The notes: generated by a model from the sequence alone, not told the origin. Positions 5,588-13,210 are shown, counted from the stretch's first letter. The stretch is 17,396 bases of DNA from Verrucomicrobiota bacterium (GCA_026398285.1 JAPLTI010000031.1:1-17396), one strand, 5' to 3'. Numbers and translations: made by a program.

Positions 5588-6934
5588 ATGGCAAACGATC
5601 ATTCTCCGGTGACAGGCAAATCCAGACTCCCCATCGTTGCAGGCGCCTTGGCAGCCATCGCGGCGGCCTCCCCTTCTTTTTTTTCCCGAGCTGAAAGCCT
5701 GCGCGTCGCCATGGCAGGTTTCGACGAGGACGCGGGATGGCTGGATCGCCTCGCCGCCGCAGGCTTTGCGGTCGGGGGGCTGCCAGGAGCGGATGCAGCC
5801 CGGGCGCTCTGCGTTGCCGTGCTAGTTTTTGCAGGCTTTCTAGCTATCGGGTGGATTTGTCAGAAACTCCCTGCGGACTTTCAAAAGCGCGCCCGCTGGG
5901 GACTACTCATTGCCGCGTTTGTCGTCGCTGGACTCGGCGCCTTCGAGGCATTCCAAGCCTCGCGGAGTGACATTCGGGACATCCGGCTCCTGACTCCCTT
6001 TGATTTGTTCGAACAAGCCGGCGAGGGACGCGTTTTCCTTAATGCCCCCGCCCTCTCGGCGGCGCGCCTTCTCTCGCCGGACCTCGCTACACGCGCGCCC
6101 GATACCCGATCGATCCGAGAACTCGCCGCCTCGCCGGTGCGCTGGCGCGAAGAGGATCGCGGCGCTCCCTTTCAATCCATCCTTCTCGCCGTTCCCTTGG
6201 AAGAATCCCGTCCACTGGTCGAAATGCTGAATTCATCTCCCCAGTGGCATCTCGCGAAAACTGACAACCAAGGCCTGCTCTATCGACGCGGCAAGGAATC
6301 TGAAGACACCTCATCAGCCGAACCCATATTTGCCAACAAACGGGATACCGCTCTTCATCATGCCCAGACCGCCATGGTCATGCACTTCCTGGGAAAAAAC
6401 AAAGACGCCCGAGAGTGGATGTCCAAAGCCCGCCAGACCGCGCCGCGTGATCCCCTAGTGCTCACGCAATCCGCCACACTCGCCGCAGCGCTTAAGCAAT
6501 GGCCCACGACAAAAAAAGAGGCTGAACTCGCTCTCAAAGAGGACCCCTCGTCCACCCAAGCCCGCTACCTCCTCGCCCTCGCCCTCCTCGAGACCGGCAA
6601 CATCTCCGGCGCCGCTGGGGAATCAGCGACTCTTTCCGCCAAGGCTTCGAACACCCCGTCTGTCCTGTGGCTGCAGGCCCGAATCTCCCGCGAGGCCAAC
6701 GACCCCACCAACGAAATCGCCGCCCTCGAAAAACTCCTCGCTCTTGCACAAAAGCAAAAAGAGGAGCCAACGATCATCCACATCCACCTCGCCCAAGCCT
6801 GGGCGAAGCGCGGATTCGCCACCCAAGCCCTCGAAAACTACAACGCCGCACTCCAAGGCAACCTCACCCCCACACAACGCAAGGAGTTGGAAAATGCGAA
6901 AGGCACGATCCAAGACCGTGCCCCAAAGACTTGA
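5588..6934 (+). CDS. Membrane-anchored TPR protein
   Basis: A 448-residue protein with three predicted membrane helices near the N-terminus: about 14-32 (PIVAGALAAIAAASPSFF), 74-92 (LCVAVLVFAGFLAIGWIC) and 103-123 (WGLLIAAFVVAGLGAF). A soluble middle domain of unknown type follows (about 130-260), then tetratricopeptide-like helical repeats from about 270 to 440: ALHHAQTAMVMHFLGKNKDA, ALKQWPTTKKEAELALKEDP, ARYLLALALLETGNISGA and HLAQAWAKRGFATQALENYN. TPRs bind protein partners, so a scaffold role in an envelope complex is plausible but not shown. ATG 5588 was chosen because AAAGG lies just upstream; an upstream ATG at 5498 would run antisense through the peroxiredoxin gene. Confidence 0.82.
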   Translation: MANDHSPVTGKSRLPIVAGALAAIAAASPSFFSRAESLRVAMAGFDEDAGWLDRLAAAGFAVGGLPGADAARALCVAVLVFAGFLAIGWICQKLPADFQKRARWGLLIAAFVVAGLGAFEAFQASRSDIRDIRLLTPFDLFEQAGEGRVFLNAPALSAARLLSPDLATRAPDTRSIRELAASPVRWREEDRGAPFQSILLAVPLEESRPLVEMLNSSPQWHLAKTDNQGLLYRRGKESEDTSSAEPIFANKRDTALHHAQTAMVMHFLGKNKDAREWMSKARQTAPRDPLVLTQSATLAAALKQWPTTKKEAELALKEDPSSTQARYLLALALLETGNISGAAGESATLSAKASNTPSVLWLQARISREANDPTNEIAALEKLLALAQKQKEEPTIIHIHLAQAWAKRGFATQALENYNAALQGNLTPTQRKELENAKGTIQDRAPKT

Positions 6935-7011
6935 TTTTTCAGCACGGAGACTGGATTGAAGCTGGAAGACGGCGGGTTGACGCGGGGTCTCATTTGGGAC
7001 ACTTTGGGGCC

Positions 7012-7230
7012 ATGAGTGCTATTGCGAAAAGCCGTATCGATCCTGAACTCAAACGGCAGGCCGAAGCTGTTTTGGAGGAGATTGGTCTGAAACCTCGGGC
7101 TGCGTTGGAGCTTTTTTACAAACAAATCATCAAGCGCCGTGCTATTCCATTTCCGATAAAGGCCGACTGCCCGGAGGATGACATATTAAGCACCGCCGAA
7201 CGGCGCAATGCTTTGGCTGACGAGTTTTAA
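7012..7230 (+). CDS. RelB/DinJ-family antitoxin
   Basis: A 72-residue antitoxin. The N-terminal ribbon-helix-helix pattern is typical of DinJ/RelB: SRIDPELKRQAEAVLEEIGL, then ALELFYKQIIKRRAIPFPI. The C-terminal tail (EDDILSTAERRNALADEF) is acidic, as expected for the toxin-neutralising part. ATG 7012 follows GGGGC; the longer open frame upstream is in the wrong frame relative to the TPR gene and lacks antitoxin character. The toxin GTG starts 2 bp after its stop, so the two are one operon. It forms a hybrid pairing with a MazF-type toxin instead of a RelE-type one. Confidence 0.85.
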   Translation: MSAIAKSRIDPELKRQAEAVLEEIGLKPRAALELFYKQIIKRRAIPFPIKADCPEDDILSTAERRNALADEF

Positions 7231-7232
7231 AA

Positions 7233-7568
7233 GTGAAAACTGTTCCTCAGCGCGGCGAGGTTTGGTTCGTTGATCTGGGTTTGGTGGCCAAACCGCGTTA
7301 TGCGCTGGTGCTGGCGGCAGAGTGCGATGCCCGTCTTGCTTTGGCCAGCGTGGTATTGATTACGACGCAGTTCGACGGCACAAAATACGAGGTCACTTTG
7401 CCCCGTGTGCGTTGGTTGCGTGAGCAGAGCTACATCAATGTTCAGAGCATCCAACCGGTGAAATTCACTGAATTCGTTCGCAAAGCCCCGGGGTTCGATG
7501 TCGGCGTTATGAGCGATGTAGAAGCCGCACTCAAGAGTTGGCTCGGCATTCCAGACGCTGGGGCATAG
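7233..7568 (+). CDS. MazF/PemK-family mRNA interferase toxin
   Basis: A 111-residue toxin of the MazF/PemK superfamily, small beta-barrel endoribonucleases that cut mRNA when not bound by antitoxin. The N-terminal signature RGEVWFVDLG with the conserved Arg-Gly, followed by KPRYALVLAAE and VVLITTQFDGTKYEV, fits the family. The loop that usually has Arg next to a Pro (RPxxV) is KPRYALV here. The C-terminal half (INVQSIQPVKFTEFV) matches the usual vQ.....i strand. The start is GTG 7233, 2 bp after the antitoxin stop, with GAG in the antitoxin tail as a possible ribosome site. The frame appears intact, so the module may be active. Confidence 0.85.
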   Translation: MKTVPQRGEVWFVDLGLVAKPRYALVLAAECDARLALASVVLITTQFDGTKYEVTLPRVRWLREQSYINVQSIQPVKFTEFVRKAPGFDVGVMSDVEAALKSWLGIPDAGA

Positions 7569-7609
7569 AAAATTTCTTATACGATATTCACCCAAGGCTT
7601 GAGCGGAAT

Positions 7610-7637
7610 GGCCTCTGCGCGCGGGGCCGCTTTTTTT
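7610..7637 (+). terminator. Candidate intrinsic terminator of the RelB-MazF operon
   Basis: GGCCTC pairs with GGGGCC (one G-U) around a 7-base loop, followed after two bases by seven T residues (7631-7637). It lies 42 bp after the toxin stop on the same strand. Confidence 0.5.
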
Positions 7638-7641
7638 GATC

Positions 7642-7664
7642 TGCGAATGCCGCACGCATTCGCA
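7642..7664. repeat. 9-bp hairpin between the toxin gene and enolase
   Basis: TGCGAATGC and GCATTCGCA form a perfect 9-bp inverted repeat with a 5-base loop. There is no T-run immediately after it on either strand. It lies between two better terminators and has no assigned role. Confidence 0.4.
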
Positions 7665-7681
7665 AGCGCTCCCTCCGGTTC

Positions 7682-7720
7682 AAAAAAACAAGGGGCACGA
7701 TTCAAAGATCGTGCCCCTTG
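7682..7720 (-). terminator. Strong rho-independent terminator of enolase
   Basis: A perfect 13-bp stem (CAAGGGGCACGAT with ATCGTGCCCCTTG) with a 6-base loop is followed on the minus strand by seven T residues (complement of the A-run 7682-7688). It begins 28 bp after the enolase stop codon, the expected position. Confidence 0.93.
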
Positions 7721-7748
7721 GCGCGAGATAATAAACGGCTCGCTTTTT

Positions 7749-9032
7749 TTAGCGCATTTTACCGCCGTAGATGGCGTTGTCGCCGAGTTCCTCTTCGATG
7801 CGGAGGAGTTGGTTGTATTTGGCGACGCGGTCGGTGCGGCAGAGGGAGCCGGTCTTGATTTGGCCGGCATTCGTCGCGACGGCGATGTCGGCGATGGTGA
7901 CATCCTCGGTCTCGCCAGAGCGGTGGCTGATGACGGCCGTGTATTTGTTTTCCTTGGCGAGTTCGATGGCGTCGAGGGTCTCGGTGAGGGAACCGATTTG
8001 GTTCACTTTGACGAGGATCGAGTTTGCCACGCCTTGGTCGATGCCTTTGCGGAGGAACTCCACATTGGTGACGAAGAGGTCATCGCCGACCAACTGGGTG
8101 GTCGAACCGAGCGCGTCGGTGAGTTTTTTCCAGCCGACCCAATCGTTTTCGGCGCAGCCGTCCTCGATCGAGATGATGGGGTATTTTTTGCAGAGGCCCG
8201 CGTAGTAAGCGACGAGTTCATCGGCGCTGCGCTTGGATCCATCGGACTTCTTGAAGACATAGGCTTTCTTGGCGGAGTCGTAGAACTCACTGGAGGCGCA
8301 ATCGAGGGCGATGAAGATTTCTTTTCCGAATTTGTAGCCGGCGGCTTTAACGGCCTTGGCGATCGAGTCTAGAGCGTCCTCGGCGCTGGAGAGTGCTGGT
8401 GCGAATCCTCCTTCGTCACCGATGGCGGTGGAGAGTTTGCGGCCTTTGAGTTCGCTTTTGAGCGCGTGGAAAATCTCGGTGCCTGCACGAAGGGCCTCGG
8501 AGAAGGTTGGGAAGTCCTTTGGCACGATCATGAACTCCTGGAAATCAATCGGAGCGTCACTGTGCGCGCCGCCGTTGAGGATATTCATCATCGGCACAGG
8601 AAGAACCTTGGCATTGGGTCCGCCGAGGTATTTGTAAAGAGGCTGGCCGATCTGCGCGGCGGCGGCCTTCGCGGTTGCGAGAGAGACGGCGAGGATCGCA
8701 TTGGCTCCGACTTTCTTTTTCGTCGGCGTGCCGTCCACTGCGAGCATGGTTTTATCCACCGAAACTTGATCTGCGGCGTCGAGGCCGATCAGAGCGGGAG
8801 TGAGAAGTTTGGAAACATTGGCGACGGCTTTGGTCACGCCTTTGCCGAGATATCTGGCTTTGTCTCCATCGCGGAGCTCCACAGCCTCGTGTTCACCTGT
8901 GCTGGCGCCGCTGGGAACTGCTGCACGGCCAATAGCTCCGCCGGCGAGTTCGACATCGGCTTCGATGGTGGGATTGCCGCGCGAATCGAGGATTTGGCGG
9001 GCGCGAATGGAAAGAATGGTTGTGTCGGACAT
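7749..9032 (-). CDS. eno: Enolase (phosphopyruvate hydratase)
   Basis: Enolase interconverts 2-phosphoglycerate and phosphoenolpyruvate in glycolysis and, in many bacteria, also joins the RNA degradosome. The 427-residue protein is normal length. The substrate loop SGASTGEHEAVELRDGD is at about residues 41-57. E166 and E207 (GDEGGFAP), the Mg ligands D244, E290 and D317, the catalytic base K342 (SILVKVNQIGSLTET), H370-R371-S372 and K393 (QIKTGSLCRTDR) are all present. ATG 9032 begins MSDTTILSIRARQILDSRGNP, the standard start; the open frame continues upstream to 9188 but that part has no enolase character. No Shine-Dalgarno is evident. It stands alone, divergent from the zinc-ribbon gene across a 147-bp gap that must hold both promoters. 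Confidence 0.98.
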   Translation of the reverse strand: MSDTTILSIRARQILDSRGNPTIEADVELAGGAIGRAAVPSGASTGEHEAVELRDGDKARYLGKGVTKAVANVSKLLTPALIGLDAADQVSVDKTMLAVDGTPTKKKVGANAILAVSLATAKAAAAQIGQPLYKYLGGPNAKVLPVPMMNILNGGAHSDAPIDFQEFMIVPKDFPTFSEALRAGTEIFHALKSELKGRKLSTAIGDEGGFAPALSSAEDALDSIAKAVKAAGYKFGKEIFIALDCASSEFYDSAKKAYVFKKSDGSKRSADELVAYYAGLCKKYPIISIEDGCAENDWVGWKKLTDALGSTTQLVGDDLFVTNVEFLRKGIDQGVANSILVKVNQIGSLTETLDAIELAKENKYTAVISHRSGETEDVTIADIAVATNAGQIKTGSLCRTDRVAKYNQLLRIEEELGDNAIYGGKMR

Positions 9033-9179
9033 GGTGAGTTTTAAATGAGGCCTTCGAAAAACCAATTCGATACTGGTCTGGCAAGCACAATCGCGATTCG
9101 AGCCGCGCCACGAAGGTTGATCCAGAGGAGAGGTGGATTTAGTGTGAAGGAAACCAACCACCTGAAATCCGTCTGACCC

Positions 9180-9410
9180 ATGCAGCAATTTGAAAGCCTT
9201 CGCGCCTCGTCGCTCTACTGCAAGAAATGCGCCACCGCCATGCCGGTGCGCGAGAAGCTTCTTCTCGTCCTGCCCGACAAGGAAATCTATGACTATCTCT
9301 GCACCGGATGCGCTTCATCCCTCGGCCAGCGCGAGGTCACGGCCGGGGAACTCATGATGTCCCGCGCACAGATGGCGCGGCAGGCCGCCACTTCACGACT
9401 GGGATTCTAA
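9180..9410 (+). CDS. Small zinc-ribbon protein
   Basis: A 76-residue hypothetical protein with two CxxC pairs: C14/C17 (YCKKC) and C41/C44 (CTGC), 23 residues apart, a spacing that suits a four-cysteine zinc ribbon. The rest is amphipathic helix with several Met and Arg (GELMMSRAQMARQAATSRLG). No enzymatic motif is seen. Its stop is 2 bp before the fmt start, so it is the first gene of the fmt-pyrH-frr run. Its role is unknown; RNA, ribosome or protein binding would fit a small zinc ribbon but is only a guess. Confidence 0.75.
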   Translation: MQQFESLRASSLYCKKCATAMPVREKLLLVLPDKEIYDYLCTGCASSLGQREVTAGELMMSRAQMARQAATSRLGF

Positions 9411-9412
9411 AA

Positions 9413-10363
9413 ATGATGCGCGTTGTTTTTTGCGGCACCGGGGAGATTGGGCTCCCCGCCTTGAAGGCCCTCCTCGACTCTGGAAAATACGAGGTGCCGG
9501 GCGTCATCACCCAGCCCGACAAACCCGCCGGGCGCGACCTGAAGCCACGCGCCTCAGCGATCAAACAGCTGGCCGTGGAACGAGGAATTCCTGTGCATCA
9601 ACCTCCCAAGCTCCGCGATGCGGCATCCCTCGAAATGCTGCAGAGCCTGAAGCCGGATGTGATGGTGGTCGTGGCCTATGGTCAGATTCTACCGAAGTCC
9701 GTCTTGGAGTTGCCACACCTCGGCTGTCTCAATCTCCACGCCTCGCTCCTGCCCCGCCATCGCGGCGCGTCGCCGATTCACGCGGCGATCCTCGCGGGGG
9801 ATGCCACCACGGGAATGACCGTGATGTATATGGACGAGGGACTGGATACGGGGGATGTCCTGCTCAAGGAGGCTCTGGAAATTGGGATGAAGGAAACAAC
9901 GGGCGAACTTCACGACCGTCTGGCAGCGCTCGCCGCGCCATGCCTTCTCCAGGCCTTGGAACTGCTGGCGGCGGGCAACGCACCCCGCACGCCTCAAGAT
10001 CCGGGAAAAGCCACCTACGCGCCGAAATTGAAAAAGGCAGATGGCTTTCTAGATTGGACCCAGCCGTCATCGGAACTCGCCCTGCGGGTGCGGGGTATGT
10101 CGCCATGGCCGGGGGCATTCGCCCGCATCTCGGGCCATGTTTTAAAAATCCACTCCGCAATCGAAGATCCTGCCTCGGGCATTCCGGGCAGCGTTCTACA
10201 AGCGGATGCCGACGCACTTGTGGTCGCCTGTGCGACAGGTTCCCTGAGGCTACTGAGTGTGCAACTCGAAGGTCGCAAGCGCCTGCCCGCCGCCGAATTT
10301 CTGCGGGGGTTTCCGCTGACTCCGGGAGCGCGTTTTGATTTGTCCTTTTCTCCGGAGCCCTGA
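9413..10363 (+). CDS. fmt: Methionyl-tRNA formyltransferase
   Basis: Fmt formylates initiator Met-tRNA using 10-formyl-tetrahydrofolate. The 316-residue protein has the usual two domains. The N-terminal Rossmann-type domain starts RVVFCGTGEIGLPALKALL and carries the catalytic triad N107 and H109 (CLNLHASLLPRHRGASPI) and D145 (MDEGLDTGDVL). The C-terminal OB-like domain contains YAPKLKKADGFLDW and VRGMSPWPGAF. Two ATGs are possible (9413 and 9416); they differ by one residue, and GGGA at 9401-9404 suits either. The gene starts 2 bp after the zinc-ribbon gene and is followed by pyrH after 25 bp. Def, the common partner of fmt, is not in the window. Confidence 0.97.
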   Translation: MMRVVFCGTGEIGLPALKALLDSGKYEVPGVITQPDKPAGRDLKPRASAIKQLAVERGIPVHQPPKLRDAASLEMLQSLKPDVMVVVAYGQILPKSVLELPHLGCLNLHASLLPRHRGASPIHAAILAGDATTGMTVMYMDEGLDTGDVLLKEALEIGMKETTGELHDRLAALAAPCLLQALELLAAGNAPRTPQDPGKATYAPKLKKADGFLDWTQPSSELALRVRGMSPWPGAFARISGHVLKIHSAIEDPASGIPGSVLQADADALVVACATGSLRLLSVQLEGRKRLPAAEFLRGFPLTPGARFDLSFSPEP

Positions 10364-10388
10364 TGCGGTTCTATGTGGGCACTCGCCC

Positions 10389-11126
10389 ATGTCCCAAACA
10401 TCCCATGTCCGCTACAAACGGGTCGTGCTCAAACTCAGCGGAGAGGTTCTCCGCGAGCCAGGAAGCCGCGACAGCATAAGCCCCGAAGTCGTCCAAAAAA
10501 TCGCCTCTCAAGTCGCCGAGGCCCGCAAACTTGGAGTCGAACTGGCCATCGTTATCGGCGGCGGCAACATCTGGCGCGGCCTCACGGCAAGCCACCGGGG
10601 AATGAATCGCACCACCGCTGACTACATGGGCATGCTGGCCACAGTCATCAACGGCCTCGCCCTCATGGCCGCCCTCGAAGCCCAAGGCGTCGAAGTCCGG
10701 GTCCAAACGGCCATCGAAATGCAGAACCTCGCCGAACCGTTCATCGTCCGCCGAGCCACACGCCATCTCGAACTCGGCCGTGTCGTGATCTTTGTCGCAG
10801 GCACTGGAAATCCCTTTTTCTCGACTGACACCACCGCCGCTCTCCGCGCTGCAGAGATCGGCGCACAGGTCATTTTGAAAGCCACGAAGGTTGATGGCAT
10901 CTACGACTCGGATCCCGTGAAAAACCCGGACGCCAAGCGTTTCACCCACATCACCTACTCGGATGCCCTCGCGCGCCGCCTTCAGGTCATGGACTCCACA
11001 GCTTTCAGCCTCTGCATGGATAACAAAATGCCGATCATCGTTTTTGATATGAATAAGCCCGACAACATCCGCCTGGCAATCGCCGGCGCGGAAGTGGGCA
11101 CCCTTGTTTCCGAAAAATCCGAATAG
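10389..11126 (+). CDS. pyrH: Uridylate kinase (UMP kinase)
   Basis: PyrH is the hexameric bacterial UMP kinase of the amino-acid-kinase superfamily, making UDP in pyrimidine nucleotide synthesis. At 245 residues it is of normal size. Visible motifs are KRVVLKLSGEVL at the N-terminus (ATP phosphate binding), VIGGGNIWRG, NRTTADYMGMLATVINGLAL (the UMP site and regulatory region), TGNPFFSTDTTAALRA and KATKVDGIYDSDP. ATG 10389 was chosen because the conserved sequence begins about nine residues in; an upstream start at 10335 would overlap fmt. It is followed after 5 bp by frr, the usual bacterial neighbour. Confidence 0.98.
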   Translation: MSQTSHVRYKRVVLKLSGEVLREPGSRDSISPEVVQKIASQVAEARKLGVELAIVIGGGNIWRGLTASHRGMNRTTADYMGMLATVINGLALMAALEAQGVEVRVQTAIEMQNLAEPFIVRRATRHLELGRVVIFVAGTGNPFFSTDTTAALRAAEIGAQVILKATKVDGIYDSDPVKNPDAKRFTHITYSDALARRLQVMDSTAFSLCMDNKMPIIVFDMNKPDNIRLAIAGAEVGTLVSEKSE

Positions 11127-11131
11127 TCACC

Positions 11132-11692
11132 ATGAGTATCGAAGAAATCCTTTTTGAAGCCGAGGAGGGCATGGAAAAAGCCGTATCCTTCATGACGCAA
11201 GAGTTTGCCGCCATCCGCACCGGCAAAGCCTCCCCTGCCCTTGTGGAGAACATCGATGTCGAAGCCTATGGCTCCACGATGAAACTCAAACAACTCGCAC
11301 TCATCACCGCGCCGGAACCCCGCCTGCTTGTGATTCAGCCCTTCGATGCCGCCACGGTCCGCGACATCGAGCGCGCTTTGAATGAATCCCGCATCGGCAT
11401 TCATCCGGCGGTGGATGGCAAACTCATCCGCCTTCCGATTCCCGAGCTCTCGGAAGAACGCCGCCGCGACTTGGCCAAGACCGTCAAAGGCATCGCTGAG
11501 GAATCCCGTGTGCGCGTGCGCTCCAGCCGCCGCAGTGCGATGGATGCCGCAAAGAAAACTCAAAAGGACGGCAAAATGAGCGAAGACGAACTCCGGGACA
11601 CCGAGGGCGAAGTCCAAAAACTCACCGACCGCTTTGTTGCGGACATCGACAAACACACGGCCGCGAAAGAGGCGGAATTGATGAAAATATGA
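11132..11692 (+). CDS. frr: Ribosome recycling factor
   Basis: RRF splits the post-termination ribosome together with EF-G. The 186-residue length matches the family. The first helix is long and charged, then come TGKASPALVENIDVEAYGS, QLALITAPEPRLLVIQPFD (the beta domain), and ALNESRIGIHPAVDGKLIRL with the conserved PIPELSEERR and VRVRSSRRSAMDAAKK helices of the three-helix bundle. It starts 5 bp after pyrH, with no strong Shine-Dalgarno, suggesting coupled translation. Its stop overlaps the start of the next gene in ATATGA, with a 4-bp overlap. Confidence 0.98.
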   Translation: MSIEEILFEAEEGMEKAVSFMTQEFAAIRTGKASPALVENIDVEAYGSTMKLKQLALITAPEPRLLVIQPFDAATVRDIERALNESRIGIHPAVDGKLIRLPIPELSEERRRDLAKTVKGIAEESRVRVRSSRRSAMDAAKKTQKDGKMSEDELRDTEGEVQKLTDRFVADIDKHTAAKEAELMKI

Positions 11693-12168
11693 AAGCCATC
11701 ACCGCTCTTCTCGCCGCCCTTTGTCTTACTGCTCCTCTTCAAGCCGAAGTCGTGCGCGAGGCCCCGTCTTTCACTTGGACCGACTCCACCGGTTCCGCCA
11801 AGCCTCTCAAGAATCTGCGAGGACAACCCGTGGTTCTCGTCATCGCCAAAAGCCCACGCGAATGGGCCTTCCGCTCCCAAGTCGGCCAGCTCCAGAAAAT
11901 CTACGCCCGCTTCGCTGCCGAGAAACTCCTCTGCGTCGCCGCCTTCTCAGGCGAGCAAGACATCATCCGCTCAAACATCCCATTCCTCACCGTGCCGGAC
12001 GGCCTCGGCACAGCCGCCGCCTACGAAGTTCCCGAAGGCTTCGCCATTGCCGTGATCGGAGCGGATGGCAACCTCGACTGCTTCAGCACGCGCGTGCTGC
12101 CCGCCCAGCGCATCTTCGACATCATCCAAAACTCCTACACCAATCAAAAGCAACTCCGCCGCGATTGA
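11689..12168 (+). CDS. Secreted thioredoxin-fold-like protein of unknown function
   Basis: A 159-residue protein with a clear signal peptide (MKAITALLAALCLTAPLQA, cleaved before EVV). The mature part looks like a thioredoxin-type fold: APSFTWTDSTGSAKPLKNLR resembles the start of AhpC/TlpA-like proteins, then a strand VVLVIAKSPREWAF, and later VPEGFAIAVIGADGNLDCFS and a C-terminal helix. The place of the CxxC active site is occupied by KSPREW, with no cysteine, so redox activity is unlikely. It is coupled to frr by an ATGA-type overlap. The function is unknown; a structural or sensor role at the cell surface is possible. Confidence 0.75.
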   Translation: MKAITALLAALCLTAPLQAEVVREAPSFTWTDSTGSAKPLKNLRGQPVVLVIAKSPREWAFRSQVGQLQKIYARFAAEKLLCVAAFSGEQDIIRSNIPFLTVPDGLGTAAAYEVPEGFAIAVIGADGNLDCFSTRVLPAQRIFDIIQNSYTNQKQLRRD

Positions 12169-12217
12169 TGTCTTCAGGCTCAAGCCCACACGCCACTCGA
12201 TCAGCGTGCGCCCTGCC

Positions 12218-12251
12218 AAACTTAAAACTTAATTTCTAAAACTTAAAACTT
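12218..12251. repeat. Two 13-bp direct repeats just upstream of the yqeY-like start
   Basis: AAACTTAAAACTT occurs at 12218-12230 and 12239-12251 (period 21 bp, two helical turns), in a gene-free 86-bp gap and ending three bases before the ATG at 12255. The AT-rich tract stands out from its surroundings. It could be regulatory or a slipped low-complexity stretch. Confidence 0.6.
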
Positions 12252-12254
12252 CTC

Positions 12255-12710
12255 ATGAGCTTCCAAGACCAAATCAACCAAGATATCAAAGCCGCCATGC
12301 TCGCACGCGAGTCCGCGAAACTCGGCGTTCTCCGCATGCTCAAAACCGCCCTCATGAACTCCGCTATCGAAAAAGGCGGAGCCGGTAGCACGCTCGACGA
12401 CGCCGAGGCACTCGCCATCGTTCGCAAGGAAGTTAAGAAGCGCCAAGATTCGATTGAGGCATTTGAAAAGGGCGGACGCCCCGAAATGGCAGCCACTGAA
12501 AAATCCGAGATCGAAATTCTCGCAACCTACCTCCCCCAACCTCTCTCCCTCGAGGAAATCGCCGCACTCGTCCAAGCCGCCATCGCCGAAACCGGCGCCA
12601 CCAGCCGCAAGGAAATGGGCGCCGTCATGAAGATCGTGAACGAAAAAGCCGCTGGCCGCGCCGATGGACGCACGATCAGCGCAGAGGTCCAAAAGCACCT
12701 CGCCACCTGA
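12255..12710 (+). CDS. GatB/YqeY domain protein
   Basis: A 151-residue YqeY-like protein. The family resembles the C-terminal tRNA-binding domain of the GatB/E amidotransferase subunits, but its free-standing role is not settled. Typical features are the N-terminal helix FQDQINQDIKAAMLARESAK, LGVLRMLKTALMNSAIEK, the conserved KRQDSIEAFEKGGRPEM stretch, EIEILATYLPQPLSLEEI and the final MGAVMKIVNEKAAGRADGR with GRTISAEVQKHL. Length and motif order are complete. There is no Shine-Dalgarno before ATG 12255; repeats of AAACTT occupy the site instead. Transcription probably continues from the frr operon or starts in the preceding 86-bp gap. A T7 run follows the stop (12712-12718) without a clear hairpin. 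Confidence 0.93.
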   Translation: MSFQDQINQDIKAAMLARESAKLGVLRMLKTALMNSAIEKGGAGSTLDDAEALAIVRKEVKKRQDSIEAFEKGGRPEMAATEKSEIEILATYLPQPLSLEEIAALVQAAIAETGATSRKEMGAVMKIVNEKAAGRADGRTISAEVQKHLAT

Positions 12711-12725
12711 TTTTTTTAGCGTTCC

Positions 12726-13210
12726 CTACAGACTCCGATCTGCTGGCACGCTGAGAAACTGGCTGTCAGCAGCCACAAACCTCCACGGCAAATCCGCCGA
12801 GCGCGTTATGCCAACGCGCGTGCAGGCTTGAACATTGGGCGCAGCGCTCGGATGCCGCAACGAGGCACCTGGATCCGAAAAAAGGTTCCGCCCATGAAAA
12901 GCCCCATCAATCCCCAAAGCGCGGGTGAGTTTGCCCGGACCGGAGCAGAGATTCTTGAGCGTCGTCATATTCCGGCGGCGGGTCATTTCCTCGATGCCCC
13001 GCGTCGGCTCCAAGGCTCGAATCAAAACAAAGCCATCCTCGCGCCCGCCCCTGACTAGAAAGTTCAGGAGCCAGTGCACGCCGTAGTTCAGATACACATA
13101 CGAAGCGCCCGCCGGCATTCGCGTCACGAATTCCAAACCAGCTCGCAGCCGATCATCTCCCGCGCGCAAGTCACAGGATCGCGTTGGAAAAAATCCGCTG
13201 TCATGTTCAT
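12726..13210 (-). pseudogene. 3-methyladenine DNA glycosylase (AAG/MPG family), broken by internal deletion
   Basis: The AAG family excises alkylated purines from DNA. The N-terminus reads from ATG 13210: MTADFFQRDPVTCAREMIGC then ELVW, and stops at TGA 13126-13124 after 28 codons. From about 13130 a different frame carries the rest of the enzyme: FVTRMPAGASYVYLNYGVHW, LEPTRGIEEMTRRR, CSGPGKLTRALGID, then RVGITRSADLPWRF. Intact members have about 35-40 more residues between ELVW and the RMPAG-YVY segment, including the VETEAY motif with the catalytic glutamate and a downstream histidine region. That part is absent, and the frames do not match across the junction at GGAATTC. This is an internal deletion of a length not divisible by three, and the product cannot be an active glycosylase. 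A frame from TTG 13169 could still produce a truncated protein. Confidence 0.85.

Noticed and set aside
5143..5694. Plus-strand open frame of 183 codons opposite the peroxiredoxin
   Set aside because: Reverse-frame shadow of the peroxiredoxin gene; the TPR gene start at 5588 uses a different frame.
7599..8372. Plus-strand open frame of 257 codons across the 3' half of enolase
   Set aside because: Antisense of enolase; Gly/Asp/Val-rich composition, no recognisable domain, and it starts across the enolase terminator.
9033..9179. Promoter for enolase or the zinc-ribbon operon in the 147-bp divergent gap
   Set aside because: I looked for -35/-10 pairs on both strands and found none with convincing match and spacing, so no site is called.
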